Part shown: piece by piece, positions 1 to 8,072 of the stretch
How positions within the stretch are numbered: position 1 is the stretch's first letter
How the letters are laid out: every line of letters starts with the position of its first letter
Source: an uncultured Porphyromonas sp.
Lineage (GTDB): Bacteria; Bacteroidota; Bacteroidia; Bacteroidales; Porphyromonadaceae
Assembly (NCBI GenBank): GCA_900538385.1
Contig: UWSO01000024.1
Location: 1 to 33,576 of the forward strand
DNA: 33,576 nucleotides
Direction of reading: 5' to 3'
Position numbers and translations under genes: made by a program
Notes under the pieces: model-generated
The model's database searches: none
What the model saw: only the letters and a program-made list of their open reading frames with translations
Told to the model about the DNA's origin: nothing

Positions 1-2
1 TG

Positions 3-554
3 GACACGACGCAACCGCTCAAGTACAACCCAATCAAAGCACCTGTTTCGGTCTCGCTACGCTGGTGGGAGTATATCCTCCTCGTCCTCATGAACCCCAT
101 AACGTGGGTGGTGCTGGGCATCGTCGTAGTGGTACTCCTCATCTTGTGGTACCGACACTACAAGCGCACACGACCCGAGCCAGAGGTGGTCGTGGTGCCG
201 CTGACCGCCTTAGAAATTTTCGACCAAAGGCTCGCCACGCTACGTGCGCTACCCTTTGACCAGCAAGAGGAGCAGATAGCTTACTACGATGGCTTGATCA
301 CCGCTTTGCGAAGCTATCTGACCGAAGGACTAGGCTTGGAGATAGACGAATTGACCGCTCGCGAACTAGCCCAGCTACTCCAAAAGGCTCCCTACGAAGT
401 GGCTCAGAGTGCGCTATCGCATTGGGTGATCCACTCAGAGTGGGTGCGCTTTGCCGACACCTGGGCAGAGCGTGCGTGGCAAGCCGAAGACGCAACGACC
501 ATCTACGAGGTGGTGCATCAACTAGCTAGCAGAAAGGAGGGTAAGTCGCTATGA
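3..554 (+). CDS. Bat-operon membrane protein upstream of batA (5' truncated)
   Basis: The reading frame is open to the left edge of the window, so the start lies outside. An internal ATG at 90 exists, but the in-frame residues before it (ending WWEYILLVL) run straight into a hydrophobic helix, so the gene very probably starts further left. Visible are one long transmembrane segment (roughly codons 22-47 of the fragment), a basic stop-transfer stretch (YRHYKR), then a mostly helical soluble tail of about 130 residues. Its place directly before batA, with an ATGA overlap, matches the small membrane protein between the DUF58 gene and batA in Bacteroidetes aerotolerance operons. No catalytic motif is visible. 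A structural or assembly role in the Bat complex is inferred from context. Confidence 0.8.
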   Translation, partial: DTTQPLKYNPIKAPVSVSLRWWEYILLVLMNPITWVVLGIVVVVLLILWYRHYKRTRPEPEVVVVPLTALEIFDQRLATLRALPFDQQEEQIAYYDGLITALRSYLTEGLGLEIDELTARELAQLLQKAPYEVAQSALSHWVIHSEWVRFADTWAERAWQAEDATTIYEVVHQLASRKEGKSL

Positions 555-1531
555 TATGGGTTCATCCTGAGTGGCTCTGGGCGCTCTTACTTCTACCGCT
601 GCTGGTGCTGCTCTACATTCGCTACAACAAGCGTCACCAAGCAAAGCTTTCGCTCTCGGCATACCGTCTTTTACCTAAGGGAAGCGGGTGGCGGAGCTAT
701 CTGCGGGCTTTACCTTTTGCCCTAGAGCTACTGGCACTAGCAGCGATGATCTTAGCACTGGCTCGTCCGCAAGACTCCAACCACTGGGAGGAGCGATCGA
801 TACAAGGCATCGACCTCGTCCTCGCTATAGACCTCAGTGGCAGTATGCAGGCGCTGGACTTAAAGCCTAACCGCTTTGAGGCAGCGCGTGATGTGGCGAG
901 CGAGATGATCGCTGCACGTCCGAATGATAACATAGGTCTGGTGGTTTTCGCGGGGGAGAGCTTTACGCTCTGTCCGCTGACGGTGGACCACAACGTGATT
1001 CTGGAGATGCTCGAGACCACCGAGATAGGACAACTGGAGGACGGCACCGCTATAGGACTAGGCCTAGCGACGGCTATCAATACGCTCCGCGGGAGCGACA
1101 ACAAGAGCAAAGTGATCATCCTCCTGACCGATGGGTCAAACAATGCGGGCGACATAACCCCCTCGATGGCAGCTGAGCTGGCACAGCAGTACGGCATACG
1201 TATCTACACGGTGGCAGCGGGAACCAATGGGGTCGCAAAGTTTCCCGTGCAGACCGCCTTCGGCACCGAGTATGTGGAGGCCGATGTGCAGATTGACGAA
1301 GGCTCGCTACGACACATCGCCGAGCAGACAGGCGGCAAGTACTATCGTGCGACAGACGAGACGAAGCTGCACGAGATCTACAAGGAGATCGACTCACTCG
1401 AGAAGTCTCGTCTCACCTCTCGCTCGGTGAGTGCCTACGAAGAGCGCTACATGCTCTTTGCCTTGCTCGCTATCGTGCTCCTTGGCGCCGCCTTCTTATT
1501 ACGAACCACCTTGCTGCGAGCTAACCCATGA
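551..1531 (+). CDS. batA: BatA, VWA-domain aerotolerance protein
   Basis: This 326-aa protein has two N-terminal membrane helices (about residues 8-25 and 55-72), a von Willebrand factor A domain (about 90-270) and a C-terminal helix (about 298-317). The MIDAS metal site is intact: D94-L-S96-G-S98, a Thr in the EDGTAIG segment, and D194 in LTDGSN. The short N-terminal helix pair followed by VWA and a final helix is the BatA layout. A purine-rich AAAGGAGG at 534-541 lies about 10 bases before the ATG, and the start overlaps the upstream stop (ATGA). The protein is expected to sit in the inner membrane with its VWA domain binding partners through a divalent metal. Bat genes were linked to aerotolerance and stress survival in Bacteroides; the molecular activity is not established. 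Confidence 0.93.
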   Translation: MIWVHPEWLWALLLLPLLVLLYIRYNKRHQAKLSLSAYRLLPKGSGWRSYLRALPFALELLALAAMILALARPQDSNHWEERSIQGIDLVLAIDLSGSMQALDLKPNRFEAARDVASEMIAARPNDNIGLVVFAGESFTLCPLTVDHNVILEMLETTEIGQLEDGTAIGLGLATAINTLRGSDNKSKVIILLTDGSNNAGDITPSMAAELAQQYGIRIYTVAAGTNGVAKFPVQTAFGTEYVEADVQIDEGSLRHIAEQTGGKYYRATDETKLHEIYKEIDSLEKSRLTSRSVSAYEERYMLFALLAIVLLGAAFLLRTTLLRANP

Positions 1532-2556
1532 TACAGTTTGCCTATCCCCTCTTGCTGTGGCTCCTGCTACTCGTACCGCTCCTGCTGCTCGTTATGATCG
1601 TCGGTCAGAGACGGCAACGCAAGCAGCAGCTGCGCTTTGCCACGCCTCAGATGCTACGGCAGATCATGCCCGACCGCTCTGCCAAGCGGGACTGGTGGCG
1701 CGCTTCGCTCAAGCTCATCGCCATCGCTCTGCTCATCGTGGCACTGGCTCGTCCCCAACTCTACACCCATGCGCCCGTCTCGTCACAGCAGACGATCGGT
1801 GTCGACCTAGCCTTCTGCATAGACGTCTCCAACTCGATGGCGGCACGTGACGTCAAGCCCGACCGTATCGGCTTTGCCAAGCAGATTGTGACCCATACGA
1901 TGCAGGAGTTGGCAGGTTCACGAGTAGCTATGGTCGTCTTCGCTGGAGGCGCTTACATACGTCTGCCACTGACGCCCGACTTGCCGACGGCTCGCACCTT
2001 CCTCGCAGACATACAGCCTGGCATGGTCTCCAACCAAGGCACCAATCTAGGGCAAGCGCTCGAGCGCTCCGCACAAGCACTCGCAGCACCCTCACGAGCT
2101 GGCAAGGCGGTCATCATCCTGACCGATGGCGAGGATCACGAAGGCGGACTCGAAGAGGGCATCGAGCGACTCAAGAAGCAAGGGATCAAGGCTTACGTCG
2201 TAACCATCGGACTCCCCGAGGGTGCCAACATTCCCATTGGAGAAACGCTCCTCACCGACTCACTCGGCGTGCCGGTACTTTCGAAGCCTAACCCTGAGAT
2301 CACGGCAGAGATAGCCAACGCCACGGGTGGCCAGAGCTTCGTCGGCAGCAGTCCCCGTGCTATTAGCAACCAGCTGGTCAACCAGCTCCGCACATTGCCC
2401 CAAGCCAACCTGAGTGGCGAGGGTGAGCAGATCGAGGAGCTCTATGCGCTCCCCACGCTAGCTGCGCTCCTCTTGCTCCTGCTCGCCAATGGGATCATGC
2501 GCCGCAAGAGTCGCCTGTTTAGTCGTATTCAAATCTTTGGTCATCATGATGCGTAA
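1528..2556 (+). CDS. batB: BatB, VWA-domain aerotolerance protein
   Basis: This 342-aa paralogue of BatA follows it with an ATGA overlap. Two N-terminal hydrophobic helices (about residues 7-25 and 59-75) precede a VWA domain with the MIDAS motif D99-V-S101-N-S103 and a second site in the ILTDGEDH segment. A hydrophobic helix near residues 306-320 anchors the C-terminus, followed by a basic tail (RRKSRLF). BatA and BatB are normally adjacent and are thought to act together. Tight overlap with both neighbours implies co-translation. Overall length and domain order are normal for the family. Confidence 0.93.
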   Translation: MIQFAYPLLLWLLLLVPLLLLVMIVGQRRQRKQQLRFATPQMLRQIMPDRSAKRDWWRASLKLIAIALLIVALARPQLYTHAPVSSQQTIGVDLAFCIDVSNSMAARDVKPDRIGFAKQIVTHTMQELAGSRVAMVVFAGGAYIRLPLTPDLPTARTFLADIQPGMVSNQGTNLGQALERSAQALAAPSRAGKAVIILTDGEDHEGGLEEGIERLKKQGIKAYVVTIGLPEGANIPIGETLLTDSLGVPVLSKPNPEITAEIANATGGQSFVGSSPRAISNQLVNQLRTLPQANLSGEGEQIEELYALPTLAALLLLLLANGIMRRKSRLFSRIQIFGHHDA

Positions 2557-3205
2557 GCTTCTATATATTGTCTTACTCTTGCTCTCTAGCCTGACGCTCG
2601 TCGGGCAGACCGTACGTCTAGACGCACGGCGGGGCAATAAGAGCTACAATCGGAGCAACTACTCGTCAGCACGCGCCGCTTATCTCTCGTCCGTGGCTCG
2701 TGACTCGACCTACGCTCCCGCCCGACTCGGTCTAGGCGATGCTCTCTACATGTCAGGCGACACGGTCGCTGCTGTGCAGATGTGGCAGCGTATAGCGAGC
2801 GACAGCAAGGCAGATCCACGCTTGCAAGCCTTAGCGTGGCACAACCTGGGCAACCGCTGTATGGACACGCAGCAGTATGACAAAGCGATCGAGGCTTACA
2901 AAGAGTCGCTCCGCAGAAACCCTACCGACGATGAGACGCGCTACAACTTAGCCCTGGCGATCAAGCTCAACAAGCAGCCCCCACAGCAAGGTGGTGGCGG
3001 AGGTGGTGGAGGCTCACAGTCCGATCCGTCGCAGACACCTCCCGACCAGCAGCCGCAAGAGCAGCCGCAAGGCAAGGAGCCAGACCTCGACAAGTCACAG
3101 GCTGACCGTATCCTCGATGCACTACGCCAGCAAGAGCAACACACACGCCAGCGCATCAACCAGCGCCAGCCACAGCAAAAGAATCAGAACAAGAAGAACT
3201 GGTAA
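2546..3205 (+). CDS. batC: BatC, TPR-repeat protein
   Basis: About 219 aa. An upstream in-frame start at 2489 is possible, but the ATG pair at 2546/2549 is preferred because it begins a clean signal peptide (MRKLLYIVLLLLSSLTLVGQ) that should be cleaved after a small-residue/Gln site. The mature part has TPR-like helices, with the clearest unit around AWHNLGNRCMDTQQYDKAIEAYKESLRRNP. It ends in a low-complexity linker with an eight-glycine run and a Gln/Pro-rich tail. The start overlaps the batB stop by about 10 bases and the stop overlaps the batD start (TAATG). TPR proteins scaffold complexes, so a periplasmic adaptor joining the VWA proteins and BatD is the likely role. The glycine and glutamine runs are prone to length variation between strains. 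Confidence 0.9.
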   Translation: MMRKLLYIVLLLLSSLTLVGQTVRLDARRGNKSYNRSNYSSARAAYLSSVARDSTYAPARLGLGDALYMSGDTVAAVQMWQRIASDSKADPRLQALAWHNLGNRCMDTQQYDKAIEAYKESLRRNPTDDETRYNLALAIKLNKQPPQQGGGGGGGGSQSDPSQTPPDQQPQEQPQGKEPDLDKSQADRILDALRQQEQHTRQRINQRQPQQKNQNKKNW

Positions 3206-4878
3206 TGCTACGCCTACGCACTTCGATACAACGCACCCTCCTGACACTCATCTGGCTCTGTGCCGTCGCCTTCGCAGGCTTAGCACAGCTCACGGTGATC
3301 GTACCCCAGCAGGTTGCCGAGGGAGAGACCTTCCAGTTAGTTTATCGTGCTGCGGGAGCGCACGAGCTAGGAGCTTTCACCGCTCCTCAGATTGCCGCTG
3401 AGCTGAAAGTGCTCTACGGACCTCAACTCAACGTACTGCACAAGATGAGCGGAGGTGTCTCAAAAGAGTACACCACAATCACCTATACGCTGCAAGCGAC
3501 CAAGGCGGGTAGCTACGCTATCAGTGCCGCTCAGCTACGGGTCGGGCAGCGGAGCCTCACGGCACTATCTAGGCGCATACAAGTCGCCAAGGCGCAGGGG
3601 CTGACGCAGCAGGCTATCGCCTCTGGCGAGTCGCTACAGATAGCAGACCGAGACATGTATATGCGTGCCGTCGTCTCCTCGCAGTCGGTCTACACACAGC
3701 AGCCCGTCCTCGTATCGCTCTACCTCTACTCACGCTATGGCAACCTCGCAGGCGTAGACCGCAAGCCGCCCGAGGTGACTGACTTCGTCACCAAGGAGAT
3801 CCCGCTACAGCACACCAGCCTCACCACAGAGCGCGTCGGTGGCAGGCTCATGTACAAAGCACTCATCTGGCAGATCCTCGCCTACCCACAGCGTAGTGGC
3901 GAGCTAGTCATCCCCTCCTTTGAGTATGAATTTCAAGTGGCGGTGAATCGAAAGGTGGATAACGAGGAGGATCTCTTTGCCAATAAAGCTATCGCAACGG
4001 CTCATAAGAAGTTGCACTCGCAACCCTTGAAGTTGACCGTACGACCACTCCCTGAGGGCGCTCCCGAAGGGTTCGATCAGTTGGTTGGCTCTTTTCAGAT
4101 CCAAGGCACACTCTCCGCACCTGACCCAACCTACGAGACGGGTCGCGCTATGACCTACCAACTAGATATCAGAGGTCGGGGCAATGTCTCCCTACTCTTA
4201 GCTCCAGAGCTAGGCTTGTCCGACAAATTTGAAGTGTACGAGCCGCAACTCATCCGTGACGATCAAGAGGTGCGCAATGGCAATACGGAGGTGCATCGCA
4301 TCTACGAATATACCATCATACCGCACGCCACGGGACAGCAGACGGTGCCTGCCGTCAGCCTCCCCTACTTCGACCCCGCTACGAATAGCTACCGCACCAC
4401 CACCACAGCACCTATCCGTATAGAGGTAGCGCAAGGCTCTAACGATGTGCCACAAGTGGGCAAAGCTGGAGAGGCAAGCAGCTCACAGCGATATACGCCC
4501 TACCCCTACGATGCGCCTGCTCCGACCATCGTATGGCACCCCTGGAGTCGTGCCGGATGGGCTTACTGGCTCCTGTACGTGCTCCTGCTCATCGGTGGCG
4601 GAGTCGCTTATTGGCTCATACGTAGCGGTCAGCGTCTCCGTGCCGACCATGTTGCTTATCATAAGAAGCGCTCCACGCCTATGGCGGAGCAGCAGATCCA
4701 GGCGATCCGTCAGCTGATCAAGGCGGGGCAGCAGTCCGAGGCTACTACCCAACTCTACGCTGCCATAACGCACTATCTGCAAGATCACTACGCACTCGCC
4801 ACCTCCAGCCTCACACGGCAGCAGCTAGCGAGTGCACTCAAGCAGCAAGGCGTAGCGGACGCAGAGGTCAATGCGTGA
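3205..4878 (+). CDS. batD: BatD, membrane-anchored aerotolerance protein; in-frame TGA before the family C-terminus
   Basis: This 557-aa protein opens with a signal peptide (about residues 1-27, ending VAFAGLAQ), followed by a long beta-rich periplasmic region and one transmembrane helix (about residues 452-472, in the segment WAYWLLYVLLLIGGG). A cytosolic helical tail ends GVADAEVNA. This order is the BatD/oxygen tolerance layout. The stop at 4876-4878 is TGA, but the same frame continues as LSLLSEIELARYAP and on through DQLERLI to a TAG at 4975-4977. ExARYAP is the motif normally found near the end of BatD, so the protein looks truncated by about 34 residues; a Trp codon (TGG) is the likely ancestor of the TGA. 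The same TGA occurs in the second copy of this segment at 9216. No batE follows. Truncation, stop read-through or a pseudogene in progress are all possible. Confidence 0.88.
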   Translation: MLRLRTSIQRTLLTLIWLCAVAFAGLAQLTVIVPQQVAEGETFQLVYRAAGAHELGAFTAPQIAAELKVLYGPQLNVLHKMSGGVSKEYTTITYTLQATKAGSYAISAAQLRVGQRSLTALSRRIQVAKAQGLTQQAIASGESLQIADRDMYMRAVVSSQSVYTQQPVLVSLYLYSRYGNLAGVDRKPPEVTDFVTKEIPLQHTSLTTERVGGRLMYKALIWQILAYPQRSGELVIPSFEYEFQVAVNRKVDNEEDLFANKAIATAHKKLHSQPLKLTVRPLPEGAPEGFDQLVGSFQIQGTLSAPDPTYETGRAMTYQLDIRGRGNVSLLLAPELGLSDKFEVYEPQLIRDDQEVRNGNTEVHRIYEYTIIPHATGQQTVPAVSLPYFDPATNSYRTTTTAPIRIEVAQGSNDVPQVGKAGEASSSQRYTPYPYDAPAPTIVWHPWSRAGWAYWLLYVLLLIGGGVAYWLIRSGQRLRADHVAYHKKRSTPMAEQQIQAIRQLIKAGQQSEATTQLYAAITHYLQDHYALATSSLTRQQLASALKQQGVADAEVNA

Positions 4879-4990
4879 CTCTCCCTTCTCTCAGAGATCG
4901 AGCTAGCACGCTATGCACCACAGCAAGAGGGCGACAGCCTGCCTCGCTGGGTAGACCAGCTAGAGCGACTCATCTAGCAGTCGTGATAGC
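4752..4990 (+). repeat. Direct repeat copy 1: 3' end of batD
   Basis: This 239-bp segment recurs at 9092-9330 at a constant offset of 4340 with no indels. By eye there are nine mismatches (4762, 4785, 4794, 4797, 4938, 4944, 4945, 4974 and 4976), about 96% identity, with a perfectly identical core from 4798 to 4937. It covers the last part of batD, the in-frame TGA and the remaining conserved codons up to the downstream stop. The two copies flank the phage-derived island. Confidence 0.93.
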
Positions 4991-5041
4991 GTCACACTGA
5001 GCAGAGGCATAGAGCTACAGCTTCATAGTCAAAAATGCACG

Positions 5042-5084
5042 ATAGCCACGTGGAAATTTCGAAACTTCCACGTGGCTATTTTTT
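5042..5084 (+). terminator. Hairpin terminator after batD
   Basis: Perfect 14-bp inverted arms at 5042-5055 and 5066-5079 (core CCACGTGG in each arm), a 10-base loop and a TATTTTTTATT tract. It would end the Bat transcript and may also work on the minus strand. The CCACGTGGAAA word recurs in the spacer near 21110. Confidence 0.8.
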
Positions 5085-5692
5085 ATTCTCCATGTAGGCG
5101 AGAAACATTTCCTCCGAATACGGACGACAGCGAGGCTATGCAGCGTGCGGCCGACATGATGCAGCGCATGGGTAGTGCCAACTGGGCTATCGTGGACAAG
5201 GACGAAGACCTCTCCTTTGCTGCGGGCGTCTCTGACAATGGCAACATCTTCCAAAAGCTCATCTACGCTGCCAAGGAGGATGTATCGCTCAAGATATGCG
5301 GTGCCACTATCGGACAGGACACCCAGTACGGCAACCGCTCCAAGGAGGAGAGCAGCCTAGAGCTACTAGAGGCTAAGTGTAGTGCTGACAGACGTATGCT
5401 GGAGCGCGTTATGACCAGCACCGTCTTGCCCGCCCTCGCTCGCCAAGGCTTCATACCCGAGGGCTTGCGCTTTGCCTATCTACAAGAGGAGGACAAGGAG
5501 GCGCTCTGGACACGCACCGTCTCCCTCCTCCCATACTACAATGTGGACGAGGAGTGGATACGCAATACCTTCGGCGTGGAGATCACCGACGCAAAGAGCC
5601 AGCTACCCTTTGGCGGGCAGTTAGCCATGCGCCAGCAAACGGGCAATCGCCAAGAGCTAACAGCCAATGCGGAAGACCCTTTTTTCGGGTAA
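5072..5692 (+). pseudogene. Mu-type phage portal protein (DUF935), C-terminal fragment
   Basis: The open frame begins inside the terminator hairpin, so its first 10 or so codons are not real protein. Phage-like sequence starts near 5100 (PPNTDDSEAMQ) and runs to the stop at 5690-5692. The segments NWAIVDKDEDLSF, GATIGQDTQYGN and PYYNVDEEWIRNTFGVEI resemble the C-terminal part of Mu gp29-like portal proteins (DUF935), which are usually about 450-520 aa. Only about 195 residues remain, so the N-terminal half was lost when the island joined the bat locus. The fragment ends at the normal place, directly before the MuF-like gene as in Mu-like phages. It cannot form a functional portal by itself. 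Confidence 0.72.
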
Positions 5693-7047
5693 GGGAGAGT
5701 AGGTACCGCAGGCTCGATGCGCTGCTCTCCCAGCTTTACCAAGGCTCCTGCCACTGTCTACACGCTGACTCCTCCGAGCACCCCGAGATCCCCGAGTCAG
5801 CCATCAAGAGAGGTTACAAGGTCGTACTGCGTGCCGGCGAGATGACCCCCGAGATGCTCCGCGAGCGACCCATCAGACGGCTCATCAGTGAGACCGCTGG
5901 GGTCTACCTCCAGGCACTCGACGACAGCTCCATACAGTACGAGATCCCTGTCGAGATGAGACAGAGCCTCGAGCAAGACATCTTCGTCTTCTCAGGCTTC
6001 AAGACCTATCACCAGCTCAAGGAGGCTTCCGAGCTACTACGAGACAGCCAGGGACGTGTCAAGAGCTTCAATCAGTTCTACCAAGATGTCTCGGCCATAC
6101 GACAGAAGTACAATCGCAACTGGCTCCACGCTGAGTACAACTTTGCCGTCAGCTCCGCACAGATGGCGAGCCACTGGGCTGAGTACCAGCAAGACGAGGA
6201 GATGGCCAACCTGCAGTACCGCACCGCCCTAGACGACAAGGTGCGCCCAGAGCATGCAGCCCTCGAGGGGGTGACGCTACCCATGAGCGACCCCTTCTGG
6301 GACACCGCCTTCCCGCCCAACGGCTGGCACTGTCGCTGTCACGTCATACCGGTGCTTAAGGAGGACTTCCCCCTGTCCAACAGCCAGCGGGCGCAAGATG
6401 CCTTCGACGATATGACCCAGGGCAAAGCCAGCATCTTCCGCTACAACCCTGGCAAAGAGGGCGTCATCTTCCCCCCGCACCACCCCTACTACGGCAAGCG
6501 TGGCTACAAGCACTGCCTCAATCCCCACCTCGCCACCTCACTAGGCGACAACGAGGAGTGCGACGTTTACCATAATACGAACGCTCCAGAGAATCTTACC
6601 CTAGAGAAAGAGATCAAGGAGCTGATGGAAAAGGAGGGGAAAAGCGAGAAGGCTGCCACCCGTAAGGCGTATAGTAAGACTTTGAAAGACAACTTCTACC
6701 CCGCTAGTGTAGCCAAGGAGCTACTTCTATCTACGGGAGAGCTAAAGGAGATCAATATCTCATTCCGTGGAAAAGGTATCAGCCACCTCATCAACGATAT
6801 TCTTGTCGGCAAATGTCCTAGCCTATCAATCGATGACTTGCTCTACCTAGATGAGCATATAGCAGGAGCCAAGCAGATGAACAGAAGATCTGGAGGGTTG
6901 AGCAAGTATAGAAAAGATGCTATTGAACATTTCTACTACCTTGATGCTGATATTAGCGGGAAGCAGTTTGTAATAAGCCTTGCTCTAGAGGTCGTTCGTG
7001 GAGAACATCAAGTATATCCATACTCTATATACGAGAAAAAAAGCTAA
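5554..7047 (+). CDS. MuF-like phage head protein with C-terminal probable toxin domain
   Basis: The frame starts at a GTG inside the portal fragment, but its first 45 codons look like out-of-frame portal sequence. Real homology seems to begin near 5690-5710 (RRLDALLSQLYQG) and no good start codon is visible there, so the N-terminus is uncertain. The middle carries the Mu gp30/MuF head morphogenesis signature, including FPPNGWHCRCHVIPV with C260 and C262 counted from the GTG. After about residue 340 the protein changes character: a charged linker (EKEIKELMEKEGKSEKAAT), then about 120 residues with a helix containing ISHLIND, another helix (SIDDLLYLDEHIAGAKQ) and several beta strands (HFYYLDADISGKQFVISLAL). 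This fits the BECR-fold nucleases (PBECR families) known as MuF-fused toxins. Base composition falls from 68% GC in a 60-base MuF sample (6241-6300) to 37% in the tail (6901-6960), so the toxin part was probably swapped in. The toxin call is inference. Confidence 0.7.
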   Translation: MDTQYLRRGDHRRKEPATLWRAVSHAPANGQSPRANSQCGRPFFRVRESRYRRLDALLSQLYQGSCHCLHADSSEHPEIPESAIKRGYKVVLRAGEMTPEMLRERPIRRLISETAGVYLQALDDSSIQYEIPVEMRQSLEQDIFVFSGFKTYHQLKEASELLRDSQGRVKSFNQFYQDVSAIRQKYNRNWLHAEYNFAVSSAQMASHWAEYQQDEEMANLQYRTALDDKVRPEHAALEGVTLPMSDPFWDTAFPPNGWHCRCHVIPVLKEDFPLSNSQRAQDAFDDMTQGKASIFRYNPGKEGVIFPPHHPYYGKRGYKHCLNPHLATSLGDNEECDVYHNTNAPENLTLEKEIKELMEKEGKSEKAATRKAYSKTLKDNFYPASVAKELLLSTGELKEINISFRGKGISHLINDILVGKCPSLSIDDLLYLDEHIAGAKQMNRRSGGLSKYRKDAIEHFYYLDADISGKQFVISLALEVVRGEHQVYPYSIYEKKS

Positions 7048-7154
7048 CTCCTCAGGTTCTTACTGCAAAGCAGTATATAGCCTATAATTAAAGGCAGGCT
7101 GAGTGAATTAGCTCTCTTTGCGCCAGCAAAGGTACAAAAATTCGGAGGAATGAC

Positions 7155-7162
7155 TACCTTTG
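7155..7162 (+). promoter_or_regulatory. Bacteroidetes -7 element for the two-gene operon
   Basis: TACCTTTG matches the TAnnTTTG consensus and lies 26 bases before the ATG at 7188, predicting a very short leader. No clear TTTG is seen at -33. A second TACCTTTG lies on the opposite strand at 7134-7127, pointing back into the toxin gene. Confidence 0.5.
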
Positions 7163-7187
7163 TCGTAAATCCATATACTGAGTAGAT

Positions 7188-8072
7188 ATGAAAAACTCTA
7201 AGCAGAAGAAACTATACGCATTCAAAATACAGCCAAATACTATATCTAGAGCTACCACTGACTTCGTACAGCACTTTGACAAGAAGATGGACTCCTTGAA
7301 GACAATCAACGATAGACTCTTTGAGCTAAACAAAGAGTCTTCAGAGCAAGACTGTCTACTATTCAAAGAGGAGACTGTTGATGGTGATCTCTTTTGCTTG
7401 TTGGCTAGAGTTGTTCCAAGTCTAGAGGTGGGAGCGATCAATGAAGATATGCTTGCTCGTGAGAAGATTACAGCCAATGATCTAAAGTATGATGTCTCTT
7501 CATTTCTTAAGTCCAAGCGACTGACCTACTTCCTAATCGGTCGAGAGTACATCATCTCAGATTATATACACATCAACAGTCTGATGGTATATGCCAATCA
7601 CTTCCTTGGAAGAGGAAAAAAGGACTCTTTCAAAGCTCTGCCCCTCTTGTCACCCCCTAAGGAGATAAACCTCTCAAGTATTAAGAGCATCAAAATTGGA
7701 GATGCCTTTCGCATTGACAACTCAATTCGGAGTATACGGCAGAGGGTAAGTGCAGAGCTACTTGCCCTTATTGTAAACGATAAACGCATTGCAGAAGAAC
7801 TTATTGACAAAGACTTAATTGATGCCTATGTAGACCTCAGACTCAAGTCTAAGCCAAAGGATATGACTCAAGAGCAATTCGAAGACTTGCTCTCCAAAGC
7901 AATCTCTGTAGACGAAGGTGTGGAAGTTGAGACTAAAGATAGACGAACAATAAAGGGGGAGGAAATACGTACTCAAAAGTCGGTCGAAGTAGAACTACTA
8001 TCAGACGCTCTCATCAATGAGCAAGACTTAAAGAGCAAGATGACAGAGTTCCTAAACGAATTAGAGCAATGA
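7188..8072 (+). CDS. Hypothetical soluble protein, RexA-like by size and context; first gene of a two-gene module
   Basis: This 294-aa protein has no signal peptide and no membrane segment. The N-terminal half alternates strands and helices (KLYAFKIQ, DGDLFCLLARV, RLTYFLIGREYIISDYIHI). The middle contains VYANHFLGRGKKDSFKALPL, and the C-terminal part is highly charged and helical, ending LKSKMTEFLNELEQ. No nuclease, ATPase or HTH motif is evident. Set against lambda RexA (279 aa) from memory, the order of hydrophobic blocks and a G-K/R-G turn followed by a PL segment line up plausibly, but the resemblance is weak. The next gene overlaps by ATGA and encodes a small four-helix membrane protein, as rexB follows rexA. 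A 60-base sample here is 37% GC, far below the bat genes, which points to transfer. It may be a phage-exclusion sensor; alternatives are a Kiwa-like partner or a factor tied to the upstream toxin. Confidence 0.72.
   Translation: MKNSKQKKLYAFKIQPNTISRATTDFVQHFDKKMDSLKTINDRLFELNKESSEQDCLLFKEETVDGDLFCLLARVVPSLEVGAINEDMLAREKITANDLKYDVSSFLKSKRLTYFLIGREYIISDYIHINSLMVYANHFLGRGKKDSFKALPLLSPPKEINLSSIKSIKIGDAFRIDNSIRSIRQRVSAELLALIVNDKRIAEELIDKDLIDAYVDLRLKSKPKDMTQEQFEDLLSKAISVDEGVEVETKDRRTIKGEEIRTQKSVEVELLSDALINEQDLKSKMTEFLNELEQ

Noticed and set aside
5042..5079. CCACGTGG cores as possible parS sites
   Set aside because: parS is a 16-bp palindrome built on TGTTnCACGTGnAACA. Here the flanks do not match, and the two cores form the arms of a terminator hairpin with a T tract.
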